Below are positions 41,097-49,433 of a stretch of DNA of 49,433 nucleotides, piece after piece (positions within the stretch are counted from its first letter, which is position 1; each line of letters opens with the position of its first letter). The stretch is from Fibrobacter sp. (GTDB lineage Bacteria > Fibrobacterota > Fibrobacteria > Fibrobacterales > Fibrobacteraceae), in NCBI GenBank assembly GCA_024399065.1, contig JAKSIB010000026.1, forward strand, positions 1 through 49,433, given 5' to 3'. Position numbers and translations under genes: made by a program. Under the pieces are notes generated by a model, which saw only the letters and a list, made by a program, of their open reading frames with translations, searched no databases and was not told the origin of the DNA.

Positions 41097-42457
41097 TAGG
41101 ATGCCATCCTGCCGCGAATGCGGCCACGTTTCAAGAAACCTTCATAATTCTTGGTATGCAATTGAGCTTCGAGCTGACGAAGTGTATCAAGTGCAACACC
41201 AACCACGATCAAGACCGAGGTGCCCCCAATATAGAAACTCATATTGAGTGCGTCTTTCAAATACCAGGGACCAACGCTAATAAAAGCGAGATAAAGGGCA
41301 CCGGGCAGAGAAATTCTGGTCAAAACATGGTCAATGTATTCTGCTGTCTGCTTACCTGGGCGGACTCCCGGGATAAAAGCTCCAGATCTCTTCAGGTTTT
41401 CTGCAATATCATTCGGGTTGTACTGAATTGCAGTGTAGAAGAACGTGAAGAAAATGATCAAGAGAGCATCTATCACACTATAGGTCACATGACCGGGGAT
41501 AAATGCAGCAGCAAAAGCCTGCATAGCGGACACGTTCGGGAACCAAGATGCAATCATTGCTGGAATGAACATGATGCAGCTGGCGAAAATTACAGGGATC
41601 ACGTTAGCGGTATTCACCTTGAAGGGCAAATAGCTAGACTGACCACCTACAACCTTACTTCCGACGGTTCTACGAGGACTTTGGAGCGGAATGCGACGGT
41701 TCGCCTGCTCAACAAAAACGATAAAGCCAACAATCAGGACCACCATTGCCAGTATGAATACTTCAATGGCGAGGGGCTGAATGCCTTCTCTAAACATTTC
41801 TGTTTCGGCAAGGACGGCCCTTGGGAGACCGCCGACGATACCGGCGAAGATGATAAGAGAAATACCATTACCCACACCGTGCGAAGTAATCTGTTCGCCA
41901 AGGTACATCACGAAGACCGTACCAGCAGTGAAGGTCAGGGTAGCCAAAAGGCGGAAACCAAGGACACCGGCGCCAGTAGAGAAGTCGTCGACGAGGACGG
42001 AGACATTCGCACCAGTAGCCGTGGTTACCTTTAATGTGGAAAGCCAAACGGAAATACCCCATCCCTGCAAGAGGCAAAGAACCACTGTAAAGTAACGGGT
42101 ATATTGGTTCAACTTAGCACGTCCTTCCTGGCCTTCCTTCTGCAAAGTCTGGATGGCAGGAATAACGGATCCCATCAACTGGATAATAATGCTTGCGCTA
42201 ATGTAGGGCATGATACCCAAGGCAAACACGGTAGCCTTAGCAAAGGCACCACCAGTGAAGGAGTCGTACAAGCCGAACAAATTATTCGAGTTACGGAAGA
42301 ATTCAGCAAGGATTGCAGAATTCACACCGGGGATGGTGATGTGAGCGCCAATACGATAAACGATCAAAAGACCAAGCGTAAAAAGCAACTTCTTACGCAG
42401 GTCTTCAATCTTGAAGGCATTGACAAACGCATCAATAGCTTTCTTGAGAGCTTCCAT
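41096..42457 (-). CDS. secY: Preprotein translocase subunit SecY
   Basis: 453 residues with ten transmembrane segments; [20 protein letters not shown] start, [15 protein letters not shown], the plug and pore region, and the ribosome-facing loop [20 protein letters not shown]. Forms the protein-conducting channel in the inner membrane. Start overlaps the rplO stop (TAATG). adk and map, which often follow secY, are absent. Confidence 0.98.
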   Translation of the reverse strand: MEALKKAIDAFVNAFKIEDLRKKLLFTLGLLIVYRIGAHITIPGVNSAILAEFFRNSNNLFGLYDSFTGGAFAKATVFALGIMPYISASIIIQLMGSVIPAIQTLQKEGQEGRAKLNQYTRYFTVVLCLLQGWGISVWLSTLKVTTATGANVSVLVDDFSTGAGVLGFRLLATLTFTAGTVFVMYLGEQITSHGVGNGISLIIFAGIVGGLPRAVLAETEMFREGIQPLAIEVFILAMVVLIVGFIVFVEQANRRIPLQSPRRTVGSKVVGGQSSYLPFKVNTANVIPVIFASCIMFIPAMIASWFPNVSAMQAFAAAFIPGHVTYSVIDALLIIFFTFFYTAIQYNPNDIAENLKRSGAFIPGVRPGKQTAEYIDHVLTRISLPGALYLAFISVGPWYLKDALNMSFYIGGTSVLIVVGVALDTLRQLEAQLHTKNYEGFLKRGRIRGRMAS

Positions 42458-42894
42458 TAGATGATCTCGACTTTGCCGCCAGCAGCTTCGATGAGGCTCT
42501 TAGCCTTTTCGCTGATAGCGTTAACCTTGACATTGATAGCCTTATCGACAGCACCGAATGCGAGAACCTTGATGGGTTCTTCAACATTGCGAACCATGCC
42601 GAGGTCGAACATGACCTTAGCGTCGAATTCGGTTGCGCTTGCAGAAGCGAGCTTCTTCAAGTTAACGATCTGGTATTCGAGACCAGCGTGCTTGAAGCCG
42701 CGCTTCGGAATGCGGCGGTGAATCGGCATCTGGCCGCCTTCGAAAGCGACACGACCGGCCTTAGCACTCTTACGAGCGCCAGCACCCTTCTGACCACGGC
42801 CAGCAGTGGTGCCCCAACCGGAACCCGGACCACGACCGATACGCTTGCGCTTAACGACCTTAGCCTTGCCAGGATTGAGTGTATTGAGTTCCAT
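42457..42894 (-). CDS. rplO: 50S ribosomal protein L15
   Basis: 145 residues starting MELNTLNPGKAKVVKRKRIG with the Gly-rich RGPGSGWGTTAGRGQKGAGA loop, and GGQMPIHRRIPKRGF. The start is chosen from homology; the frame is open further upstream through rpmD. It begins 1 bp after the rpmD stop. Confidence 0.97.
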   Translation of the reverse strand: MELNTLNPGKAKVVKRKRIGRGPGSGWGTTAGRGQKGAGARKSAKAGRVAFEGGQMPIHRRIPKRGFKHAGLEYQIVNLKKLASASATEFDAKVMFDLGMVRNVEEPIKVLAFGAVDKAINVKVNAISEKAKSLIEAAGGKVEII

Positions 42895-42895
42895 C

Positions 42896-43075
42896 TTAGA
42901 TCTCCTCGACCTTGACCATGTCAGCCACGGCATTGATCATGCCCTGGATGGAGGGGGTCAGATTGTGTTCAACAGATTGTCCGATCTTGCGGAGGCCGAG
43001 TGCAGCAACGTTTGCACGGTGCATCGGGAGACGACGGACAGTACCCTTGATCAAAGTAATACGAACTTTCTTCAT
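42896..43075 (-). CDS. rpmD: 50S ribosomal protein L30
   Basis: 59 residues: MKKVRITLIKGTVRRLPMHR, then ANVAALGLRKIGQSV and a conserved C-terminal MINAVADMVKVEEI. Short L30 of the bacterial type. Lies between rpsE and rplO, as usual. Confidence 0.95.
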   Translation of the reverse strand: MKKVRITLIKGTVRRLPMHRANVAALGLRKIGQSVEHNLTPSIQGMINAVADMVKVEEI

Positions 43076-43086
43076 TGTATTACCCC

Positions 43087-43569
43087 TTAGGCGTTAGCAC
43101 CGCGCAGTGCAGCGCAGTCCTGTTTGTTCTTCTGAGCCAAGAGACCTTCGACGCAAGCGCGTACGACAGTGCTCGGGTTGGAAGAACCGTGAATCTTAGT
43201 GAGGATGTTGCGCACACCAGCGAGTTCGAGAACTGCACGTGCAGCAGCACCAGCGATAACACCGGTACCCGGAGCAGCCGGCATCAAAAGGATGCGAGTT
43301 GCACCGCTCTTGACTTCGATGTCGTGCGGGATGGTGCCGTCCAGGAGCTGGACTTCAACGATGTTGCGCTGAGCGGCTTCGGTACCCTTACGGATAGCTT
43401 CGGAAACTTCCTTAGCCTTACCGAGACCAACACCAATCTTGCCGTTCTTGTTGCCAACGACAACGAGAGCGGAGAAAGACATACGACGACCGCCCTTAAC
43501 GGTCTTGGCGCAACGGTTGATGTGTACAACCTTGTCTTCAAATTCAGAAACTTGAGCTTCGCGTTCCAA
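43087..43569 (-). CDS. rpsE: 30S ribosomal protein S5
   Basis: 160 residues. The dsRNA-binding-like N-domain contains [20 protein letters not shown] and [17 protein letters not shown]. The C-domain has [36 protein letters not shown]. Involved in decoding accuracy near the mRNA entry. Starts 13 bp after rplR. Confidence 0.97.
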   Translation of the reverse strand: MEREAQVSEFEDKVVHINRCAKTVKGGRRMSFSALVVVGNKNGKIGVGLGKAKEVSEAIRKGTEAAQRNIVEVQLLDGTIPHDIEVKSGATRILLMPAAPGTGVIAGAAARAVLELAGVRNILTKIHGSSNPSTVVRACVEGLLAQKNKQDCAALRGANA

Positions 43570-43582
43570 AGTGTACCTCGTA

Positions 43583-43954
43583 TTAGAACTTCAAGCCGCC
43601 TTCACGAGCACCTTCTGCAAGGGCCTGAACGCGACCATGATAGATGTAACCGCCGCGGTCGAAGACCACGGATTCAATGCCCTTGGACTTTGCGACTTCA
43701 GCAATCAAGAGACCGAGCTGCTTGCTCTGTTCGGACTTGGTCATTTCGCCATACTTAGCCTGGAATTCCTTGGAAGTAGTGGTGAGCTGAACAAGAGACT
43801 TGTTGTTGACGTCGTCGATGATCTGGGCAACCATGTGAGACAGAGAACGGCGAACAGCCAAACGAGGGCTTTCTGCAGTTCCGACAACAGACTTGCGTAC
43901 GCGTTCATGGCGTGCGATTCTGGACTGGATTCTTTTTTTAGCAATTGCAGTCAT
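43583..43954 (-). CDS. rplR: 50S ribosomal protein L18
   Basis: 123 residues; [39 protein letters not shown] and the C-terminal [20 protein letters not shown] followed by AREGGLKF. Binds 5S rRNA with L5. Starts 9 bp after rplF. Confidence 0.97.
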   Translation of the reverse strand: MTAIAKKRIQSRIARHERVRKSVVGTAESPRLAVRRSLSHMVAQIIDDVNNKSLVQLTTTSKEFQAKYGEMTKSEQSKQLGLLIAEVAKSKGIESVVFDRGGYIYHGRVQALAEGAREGGLKF

Positions 43955-43963
43955 AATTTACCC

Positions 43964-44503
43964 TTATTTACCTGTCTTCTTACCCTGCTTGCGACGGACA
44001 ATTTCGCCTTCGTACTTAATGCCCTTGCCCTTATACGGTTCAGGACGACGGTACTTGCGAATTTCTGCTGCAGCCTGGCCAACCTTCTGCTTATCGATGC
44101 CGGAGATGGAGATCTTCAGCGGATCAACAGCCTTCAGTTCAACGCCTTCCGGTGCCTTGTAGATAACCGGATGAGAGAAACCGAGAACGAGGTTGAGGTC
44201 CTTGCCCTTCTGTTCAACACGGTAGCCAACGCCAACGATTTCGAGAGTCTTCTGGAAACCCTTGGTCACGCCTTCGACCATGTTAGCAACGAGAGCACGG
44301 GTGGTGCCATGAATTGCACGAGAGAACTTCTGGTCATCCGGACGAGTGAAGGAGAGCTTGTCGCCATCGAGATTGATCTTGATCAATTCGTGAACGTCGA
44401 CTTCGAGCTTGCCCTTCGGGCCTTCGACCTTGATGTTCTGACCATTGACGGCGATTTTAACGCCAGCCGGGATGTTGATAATAGCTTTACCGATACGGGA
44501 CAT
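43964..44503 (-). CDS. rplF: 50S ribosomal protein L6
   Basis: 179 residues: MSRIGKAIINIPAGVKIAVN, two L6 repeats, VGVGYRVEQKGKDLNLVLGF and the C-terminal signature PEPYKGKGIKYEGEIVRRKQ. ATG 44503 is the start (a TTG 9 bases upstream is not needed). It begins 2 bp after rpsH. Confidence 0.97.
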   Translation of the reverse strand: MSRIGKAIINIPAGVKIAVNGQNIKVEGPKGKLEVDVHELIKINLDGDKLSFTRPDDQKFSRAIHGTTRALVANMVEGVTKGFQKTLEIVGVGYRVEQKGKDLNLVLGFSHPVIYKAPEGVELKAVDPLKISISGIDKQKVGQAAAEIRKYRRPEPYKGKGIKYEGEIVRRKQGKKTGK

Positions 44504-44505
44504 CT

Positions 44506-44901
44506 TTACCAAACCTTTGCGATGACTTCACCGCCCACATTTTCCTTGCGAGCTTCGTGGTCAGTCATGACGCCTTTAGAGGTGGAGATGATAGCATAAC
44601 CGAGGCCATTGCGAACACGCGGGAGCTTAGCTGCGTCAACATAGTGACGAAGACCCGGCGTAGAAACGCGCTGAATGCCCTGGATAGCGGATTCACCGTT
44701 AGTGTAGCGGAGGAGGACCTTGAGGATGCCCTGCTTACCGTCTTCAACTACGACGAACTTCTTAATGAAACCTTTTTCCTGCAACACGCGAGCGATTTCA
44801 CGCTTCAGGTTGCTGGCAGGAATGTCCACCACGGGGAGCTTTGCCGTAGAGGCATTGCGGATACGGGTGAGCATATCGGCGATAGGATCTGTCATTGCCA
44901 T
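44506..44901 (-). CDS. rpsH: 30S ribosomal protein S8
   Basis: 131 residues: [20 protein letters not shown] and the C-terminal [36 protein letters not shown] 44901 is preferred because AAGGAG is about 9 bases upstream; the second ATG at 44895 is also possible, and the open frame extends upstream through rpsN without homology. Confidence 0.96.
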   Translation of the reverse strand: MAMTDPIADMLTRIRNASTAKLPVVDIPASNLKREIARVLQEKGFIKKFVVVEDGKQGILKVLLRYTNGESAIQGIQRVSTPGLRHYVDAAKLPRVRNGLGYAIISTSKGVMTDHEARKENVGGEVIAKVW

Positions 44902-44914
44902 GAGTATACTCTCC

Positions 44915-45100
44915 TTACCAAGACGACTTAGTGATACCGGGGATTTCGCCGGCGAGTGCCATTTCGCGGAAGCAAATACGGCAAAGGCCAAAGCGGCGCA
45001 TAAAGGCGTGCGGCCTACCGCAACGCTTGCAACGGTTGTACCCACGAACGGTATACTTCGGAGTACGCTTGCATTTTTCAATCATTCTTGTGCTTGCCAT
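44915..45100 (-). CDS. rpsN: 30S ribosomal protein S14, zinc-binding type
   Basis: 61 residues. Four cysteines in [23 protein letters not shown] form the zinc ribbon of type Z S14; ends [13 protein letters not shown]. Short zinc form rather than the 101-residue zinc-free form. Located between rplE and rpsH. Confidence 0.97.
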   Translation of the reverse strand: MASTRMIEKCKRTPKYTVRGYNRCKRCGRPHAFMRRFGLCRICFREMALAGEIPGITKSSW

Positions 45101-45109
45101 GGTATTACC

Positions 45110-45649
45110 TTACTTGCGGAAGGGGAGTCCAAGTTCTTCGAGCAGTGCACGGCCTTCTTCGTCGGTCTTTGCAGAGGTAACGAAGGAGATGTCCATACCG
45201 AAAGTACGAGAGATCTTGTCGATGTCGATTTCGACGAAGATGGTCTGTTCCTTAATGCCCAGGGTGAAGTTACCCATGCCATCAAAGCCACGACGTGCGA
45301 GACCACGGAAGTCACGGACACGCGGGAGGTTGATGTTGATAAAGCGATAGAGGAAGTCCCACATGTTGTCACCATGGAGAGTTACCTTAGCACCGATACC
45401 GATACCTTCACGGAGGTGGAAGTTAGCGATAGCCTTCTTAGCGTTGGTAACTACAGCCTTCTGACCAGTGATAGCGGTCAGGGTATCAGCAGCTTCGTCA
45501 AGAATCTTGCGGTTCTGAGCAGCTGCGCCAACACCCATGTTGACGACGATCTTCTGGAGACGGGGAATTTCCATCACGTTCTTGTATGCAAACTTCTGCT
45601 GCAAGGCCGGGACGACTTTTTCGAGATAGAATTGCTTCATCTGGTTCAT
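45110..45649 (-). CDS. rplE: 50S ribosomal protein L5
   Basis: 179 residues; [60 protein letters not shown] and [13 protein letters not shown]. Binds 5S rRNA and contacts P-site tRNA. Starts 2 bp after rplX. Confidence 0.97.
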   Translation of the reverse strand: MNQMKQFYLEKVVPALQQKFAYKNVMEIPRLQKIVVNMGVGAAAQNRKILDEAADTLTAITGQKAVVTNAKKAIANFHLREGIGIGAKVTLHGDNMWDFLYRFININLPRVRDFRGLARRGFDGMGNFTLGIKEQTIFVEIDIDKISRTFGMDISFVTSAKTDEEGRALLEELGLPFRK

Positions 45650-45651
45650 AG

Positions 45652-45951
45652 TTATACCGCCTTACCGGTTTTGACACTCACGCGGACAGCCTTCTTACCG
45701 GCTTCACGAACGATGCGAGTGCGAACAGGAGTGTTGCCTTCGAGGAGCATCACGTTGGAAATGTCGATCGGCAATTCCTTTTCAATGATGCCACCAGTCT
45801 GGTTGGTCTGGCTCGGCTTTTCGTGACGCTTGCAAACGTTGACGCCGCTAACGGTCACCTTGCCGCCCTTGACACTGATCACGGTGCCGGTCTTGCCCTT
45901 GTTGGCACCGGAAATCACCTTGACGTTATCATTTTTCTTAATGTTAGCCAT
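45652..45951 (-). CDS. rplX: 50S ribosomal protein L24
   Basis: 99 residues with a KOW motif near the N-terminus ([20 protein letters not shown]) and [20 protein letters not shown]. An assembly-initiating large-subunit protein near the tunnel exit. Start overlaps the rplN stop (TAATG). Confidence 0.97.
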   Translation of the reverse strand: MANIKKNDNVKVISGANKGKTGTVISVKGGKVTVSGVNVCKRHEKPSQTNQTGGIIEKELPIDISNVMLLEGNTPVRTRIVREAGKKAVRVSVKTGKAV

Positions 45952-46319
45952 TAGAGAACCTCAGGTGCGAGGGAGATGATCTTCATGTACTTCTTGTCGC
46001 GGAGCTCACGAGCCACCGGTCCAAAAATACGGGTTCCACGCGGTTCACCTTCCTTATTGATGAGAACCACTGCATTGTCGGAGAAACGGATAAGCGTTCC
46101 ATCCGGACGTGCGATTTCCTTACGGGTGCGGACGACTACTGCGTCTGCCACGGAACCCTTCTTCACCTTGCTCTGGGGGATAGCGTCTTTAACGGCTACC
46201 TTGATGACATCACCGATGCTTGCATAGCGACGGTTTGTGCCACCCAAAACACGGATGCAGGCGACTTCCTTGGCACCACTGTTATCGGCCACGACGAGTC
46301 TGGTTTCTTCTTGAATCAT
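45951..46319 (-). CDS. rplN: 50S ribosomal protein L14
   Basis: 122 residues: [37 protein letters not shown] and [28 protein letters not shown]. Five-stranded barrel at the subunit interface. 21 bp after rpsQ. Confidence 0.97.
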   Translation of the reverse strand: MIQEETRLVVADNSGAKEVACIRVLGGTNRRYASIGDVIKVAVKDAIPQSKVKKGSVADAVVVRTRKEIARPDGTLIRFSDNAVVLINKEGEPRGTRIFGPVARELRDKKYMKIISLAPEVL

Positions 46320-46340
46320 ATTCGCCTTACTCCAAAAAGA

Positions 46341-46595
46341 TTATTTCTTCTTTTCCACAATGCGAACCAGGCGCCAGCGCTTAGTTGCAGAGAGGGGACG
46401 AGTTTCCATGATTTCTACCAGGTCACCTTCTTCGGCTTCATTGTTTTCGTCATGAGCCTTGAGCTTCTTAGTAGTAGTCATGATTTTGTTGTACATCGGG
46501 TGACGCTTGCGGTTTTCAACCACAACCGTGATGGTCTTATCCATCTTGTCAGAAGAGACAACGCCCTGCTTAACCTTACGAAGGTTTCTATCCAT
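46341..46595 (-). CDS. rpsQ: 30S ribosomal protein S17
   Basis: 84 residues: [40 protein letters not shown], then [22 protein letters not shown]-fold protein binding 16S rRNA near its 5' domain. Follows rpmC by 18 bp. Confidence 0.97.
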   Translation of the reverse strand: MDRNLRKVKQGVVSSDKMDKTITVVVENRKRHPMYNKIMTTTKKLKAHDENNEAEEGDLVEIMETRPLSATKRWRLVRIVEKKK

Positions 46596-46613
46596 TTCCT
46601 GCTCCTGCCTGGC

Positions 46614-46805
46614 TTAAGCCTTGGCCTTTTCGGTGAGGATGGTCTTGATTCGAGCGATATCCTTGCGGGTAAGCTGAATCAAAGAGGGTTTTTCCAAGTT
46701 ACCGAGCTTAGCAGCCATGCGGTAATTGAACAGATCGAGATTCAACTGGGCCAGCTTTTCCTTGAGCTGGTCAACGCCCAGTTCCTTTAATTCACGTGCC
46801 TTCAT
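46614..46805 (-). CDS. rpmC: 50S ribosomal protein L29
   Basis: 63 residues, [40 protein letters not shown] and IARIKTILTEKAKA; a two-helix hairpin by the tunnel exit next to L23. Start ATG 46805 overlaps the rplP stop (TAATG). Confidence 0.97.
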   Translation of the reverse strand: MKARELKELGVDQLKEKLAQLNLDLFNYRMAAKLGNLEKPSLIQLTRKDIARIKTILTEKAKA

Positions 46806-47218
46806 TAGATCTCCGATTCTTCGATGATTTTGCACTTGAGGGGGAGCTTCTGAGCTGCCACGTGGAGAGCTTCCAGTGCCAGTTCGCGTTCTACACCACC
46901 CATTTCGAAAATGATGCGACCCGGGAGGATTACGGCTGCCCAGAATTCGACAGCGCCCTTACCCTTACCCATACGAGCTTCTGCAGGATGGCGAGTAATC
47001 GGCTTGTCGGGGAAGACGCGGATCCAAACGCGGCCACCGCGCTTGATCTTACGAGTCATGGCGATACGAGCAGCTTCAATCTGACGAGCAGTGAGCCAGC
47101 ACTTTTCGAGAGCCTGAATGCCGAATTCGCCGAAGGCGATGGAGTTGCCGCGAGAGGCGACGCCCTTCATGCGGCCTTTCATCTGCTTACGATGTAATGT
47201 TCTTTTAGGACTCAGCAT
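46805..47218 (-). CDS. rplP: 50S ribosomal protein L16
   Basis: 137 residues; [45 protein letters not shown]-type [19 protein letters not shown] and [10 protein letters not shown]. Contributes to the A-site of the large subunit. Begins 3 bp after rpsC. Confidence 0.97.
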   Translation of the reverse strand: MLSPKRTLHRKQMKGRMKGVASRGNSIAFGEFGIQALEKCWLTARQIEAARIAMTRKIKRGGRVWIRVFPDKPITRHPAEARMGKGKGAVEFWAAVILPGRIIFEMGGVERELALEALHVAAQKLPLKCKIIEESEI

Positions 47219-47221
47219 ATA

Positions 47222-47881
47222 TTACTTCTCTCTCTTGTTATCGGACATGACGTCCTTACCAATCTTTTCACCGTGCATGATCCACACCTTGATACCGATA
47301 GCACCGTAAACGGTCTTAGCGATAGAAGTTGCGTAATCAATGTCTGCACGAAGAGTGTGCAGAGGCACGCGGCCTTCAGCATACTTTTCAACGCGGGCAA
47401 TTTCGGCACCACCGAGGCGACCGCCGCACTGCACCTTGATACCTTCCACACCCATACGCATAGCGGACTGGATGGCGCGCTTCATAGCACGACGGAAGGA
47501 AATGCGCTTTTCGAGCTGGCGAGCGATGTTTTCAGCAACGAGCTTAGCATCGGCTTCGGGACGCTTGATTTCCTGGACGTTAATATAGATTTCTTTTCCG
47601 GTGAGGAACTGGAGTTCGCCCTTCAGCTTCTCCAATTCTTCGCCCTTTCGACCGATAACGATACCCGGGCGAGCGGTAAAGAGGTTAACATTCACCTTCT
47701 TGACGGTACGTTCGATGCCAACCTTGGAAAGGGAAGCATGTTCGAAGCGCTTCATCAAGTAGCGACGGAGCACGATGTCTTCATAAAGAAGATCGGCAAA
47801 CTTGTCTTCGGCATACCACTTGGATTCCCAGCCGCGGATAACGCCAAGACGAAGACCATTCGGATGAGTTTTCTGACCCAT
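47222..47881 (-). CDS. rpsC: 30S ribosomal protein S3
   Basis: 219 residues; [22 protein letters not shown] domain with [20 protein letters not shown], and the C-domain [20 protein letters not shown] and [17 protein letters not shown]. Part of the mRNA entry tunnel helicase. 5 bp after rplV. Confidence 0.97.
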   Translation of the reverse strand: MGQKTHPNGLRLGVIRGWESKWYAEDKFADLLYEDIVLRRYLMKRFEHASLSKVGIERTVKKVNVNLFTARPGIVIGRKGEELEKLKGELQFLTGKEIYINVQEIKRPEADAKLVAENIARQLEKRISFRRAMKRAIQSAMRMGVEGIKVQCGGRLGGAEIARVEKYAEGRVPLHTLRADIDYATSIAKTVYGAIGIKVWIMHGEKIGKDVMSDNKREK

Positions 47882-47886
47882 TGTAA

Positions 47887-48234
47887 TTACTCCTTGTTGG
47901 CCACAACGACTGTGATGTGAGAGAGCGGCTTTTCGATACGGAAAGCACGACCCTGGGAACGCGGATGGATGCGCTTCATGATGGTTGCACCGTCAGCAGT
48001 GATGGTCTTGATGACCAGTTCTTCTGCGGCAACCGGAGCGGCAGACTTCTGCTTGAAGTTAGCAACAGCGGACTTCAAAGCATTTTCTACCAGGGGAGCG
48101 CCCTTGGTCTGCGTGTGGAGGATGGAAAGCATTGCGAATGCTTCTGCAACGGACTTGCCGCGAACCAGGTCGACAACGCGACGCAGCTTGCGAACACCGT
48201 AGCGAACGTTTTTCACTTTAGCGACAGCTTGCAT
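47887..48234 (-). CDS. rplV: 50S ribosomal protein L22
   Basis: 115 residues; [40 protein letters not shown], and the extended hairpin loop [20 protein letters not shown] that reaches the exit tunnel. Start overlaps the rpsS stop (TAATG). Confidence 0.97.
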   Translation of the reverse strand: MQAVAKVKNVRYGVRKLRRVVDLVRGKSVAEAFAMLSILHTQTKGAPLVENALKSAVANFKQKSAAPVAAEELVIKTITADGATIMKRIHPRSQGRAFRIEKPLSHITVVVANKE

Positions 48235-48515
48235 TATTTCTTGCCTCCAGCAGCTTCAGTCTTACGGTGGCCCTTGAATGTACGGGTCATAGAGAATTCA
48301 CCGAGCTTGTGACCGACCATGTTTTCGGTAACATAAACCGGGATGAACTGCTTGCCGTTATAGACGGAGAAAGTGAGACCGACCATATCGGGAATGATGG
48401 TAGAACGACGAGACCAGGTCTTGATGGCCTGCTTCTTGTCGGAACCAGCCATTGCCTGAGCTTTGACGAGAACGTGGGAATCCACGAACGCACCTTTCTT
48501 AAGGGATCTGGACAT
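48234..48515 (-). CDS. rpsS: 30S ribosomal protein S19
   Basis: 93 residues; [40 protein letters not shown] and [20 protein letters not shown]. Head protein paired with S13. 3 bp after rplB. Confidence 0.97.
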   Translation of the reverse strand: MSRSLKKGAFVDSHVLVKAQAMAGSDKKQAIKTWSRRSTIIPDMVGLTFSVYNGKQFIPVYVTENMVGHKLGEFSMTRTFKGHRKTEAAGGKK

Positions 48516-48518
48516 GAA

Positions 48519-49349
48519 TTAGGCCCTCTTCTGACGACGACGTACGATGAAACGATCGGTACGCTTATTGTTACGAGTTTTAGCACCCTTAGAGTTCTTA
48601 CCCCAAGGAGAGCAGGGATGACGACCACCAGAGGTACGACCTTCACCACCACCAAGGGGGTGATCGACCGGGTTCATAACGACACCACGGACGGCCGGAC
48701 GCTTACCGAGCCAACGAGAACGGCCAGCGGAACCAGAGGATTCATTCATGTGATCGATATTGGAAACCTGACCAACGGTAGCGAGGCAGTCTTCAGAGAT
48801 GTAGCGAACTTCGCCACTCGGGAGACGAACCTGGCAGAGCTTGCCGTCCTTAGCAACCAGTTCTGCACCGGCACCAGCGGAACGAGCAATCTGAGCACCC
48901 TTGCCCGGCTTCATTTCGATGTTGTGGATAATGGTGTTCAGCGGGATTTCGCGAATCGGCAATGCGTTACCGACGCGGAATTCTGCGCCTTCACCAGAGT
49001 TCAGGACATCGCCGACCTTGATGCCAGCCGGAGCGATGATGTAAGCACGCTTACCGTTTTCGAACTTAACGAGAGCGATACGTGCGGTACGGTTCGGATC
49101 GTATTCGATTGTTTCGACAGTGCAGGAGATACCAGCGGACTGACGCTTGAAATCGATGAGACGATACAACTTCTTGTGACCACCACCGCGACGGCGGGAG
49201 GTGATTTCACCGGCGTTGTTACGGCCAGAGCTACGCTTGATGCCCTGGGTAAGAGCCTTGAACGGCTTATCAGCAGTGATTTCCTTGCGGTCACCAATCT
49301 GCTTGTAACGAAGCGTCGGGGTAAGCGGGCGATAAGACTTCAGACCCAT
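48519..49349 (-). CDS. rplB: 50S ribosomal protein L2
   Basis: 276 residues. Contains [40 protein letters not shown] and the peptidyl-transferase-proximal [18 protein letters not shown], where the first His of the usual DHPHGGGEG is kept and the second is Leu. Ends [13 protein letters not shown]. It is the most upstream complete gene of the cluster in the window, 2 bp after rplW. Confidence 0.97.
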   Translation of the reverse strand: MGLKSYRPLTPTLRYKQIGDRKEITADKPFKALTQGIKRSSGRNNAGEITSRRRGGGHKKLYRLIDFKRQSAGISCTVETIEYDPNRTARIALVKFENGKRAYIIAPAGIKVGDVLNSGEGAEFRVGNALPIREIPLNTIIHNIEMKPGKGAQIARSAGAGAELVAKDGKLCQVRLPSGEVRYISEDCLATVGQVSNIDHMNESSGSAGRSRWLGKRPAVRGVVMNPVDHPLGGGEGRTSGGRHPCSPWGKNSKGAKTRNNKRTDRFIVRRRQKRA

Positions 49350-49351
49350 GA

Positions 49352-49433
49352 TTATACTCCTTCGAACTCAGCGATGGACTGACCGGCCTTCAAAGTGATG
49401 TAGGCCTTCTTCCAGTTGGACTTCTTGCCAGCA
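49352..49433 (-). CDS. rplW: 50S ribosomal protein L23, C-terminal fragment
   Basis: The last 26 codons and stop: [26 protein letters not shown], the L23 C-terminal beta strand. The gene starts beyond the window edge. Order rplW-rplB-rpsS continues the S10 operon. L23 is the docking site for trigger factor, SRP and SecY at the tunnel exit. Confidence 0.92.
   Translation of the reverse strand, partial: AGKKSNWKKAYITLKAGQSIAEFEGV

Noticed and set aside
44902-45081. A 60-residue N-terminal extension of rpsH
   Set aside because: It is simply the rpsN region read in another frame; S8 homology and the Shine-Dalgarno sequence begin at 44901.

Overview
The window looks like a chromosome segment of a Fibrobacter species (Fibrobacterota, fibre-degrading gut bacteria). 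The evidence is two proteins of the Fibrobacter succinogenes major paralogous domain type (7976-8554, 14924-15664), a secreted GH10 xylanase with a CBM6 and a sorting-type C-terminal tail, serine-rich lipoprotein linkers, and housekeeping genes of a Gram-negative non-proteobacterium. Genus is inferred from these protein families; no database search was possible.

Layout. 1-381: 5' end of tuf preceded by tRNA-Thr(GGT), tRNA-Tyr(GTA) and tRNA-Thr(TGT), all minus strand, with a readable promoter at 423-451. 639-3633: flavin reductase-like protein, GNAT acetyltransferase, HAD phosphatase and a secreted PL14-like protein. 3768-11592: fibre-degradation neighbourhood with a lipoprotein, GH10-CBM6 xylanase, a DUF763 protein, a FISUMP protein, an intracellular GH8 exo-oligoxylanase-like enzyme and a GntR/LacI-type hybrid regulator with two GntR winged-helix domains. 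11766-13591: thioesterase and rarA.

13588-17893 is an accessory region: two minus-strand operons of secreted or outer-membrane proteins, each ending against a copy of the rarA 3' end (13445-13591 and 15740-15913). 18025-19748: lemA and htpX. 19826-25750 is a second accessory region: a broken DUF1016 (YhcG-like) nuclease gene, then a CotH-kinase lipoprotein, a small lipoprotein and a divergent subtilase, flanked by a roughly 290-bp direct repeat that carries a whole DUF1016 promoter, leader and first codons.

25760-33191 is housekeeping: yggS, a lytic transglycosylase, lon, and the tig-clpP-clpX proteostasis operon behind tRNA-Leu(TAG). 33228-38160 is a small polysaccharide polymerisation/export set (Wzx-, Wzy-, Wzz- and Wza-like). 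38449-49433 is the S10-spc-alpha ribosomal supercluster from rplW (partial) to rplQ, on the minus strand, with secY, infA and rpoA, but without rpsD, adk or map.

Most interesting are the two accessory cassettes bounded by duplicated pieces of host genes (the rarA tail and the DUF1016 head). Both carry cell-envelope genes. The DUF1016 head has a leader in which a terminator-like hairpin is nested inside a perfect Shine-Dalgarno/anti-Shine-Dalgarno stem. Also notable are two identically spaced TTACGGGAA inverted-repeat pairs exactly 200 bp apart upstream of the GH8 gene.
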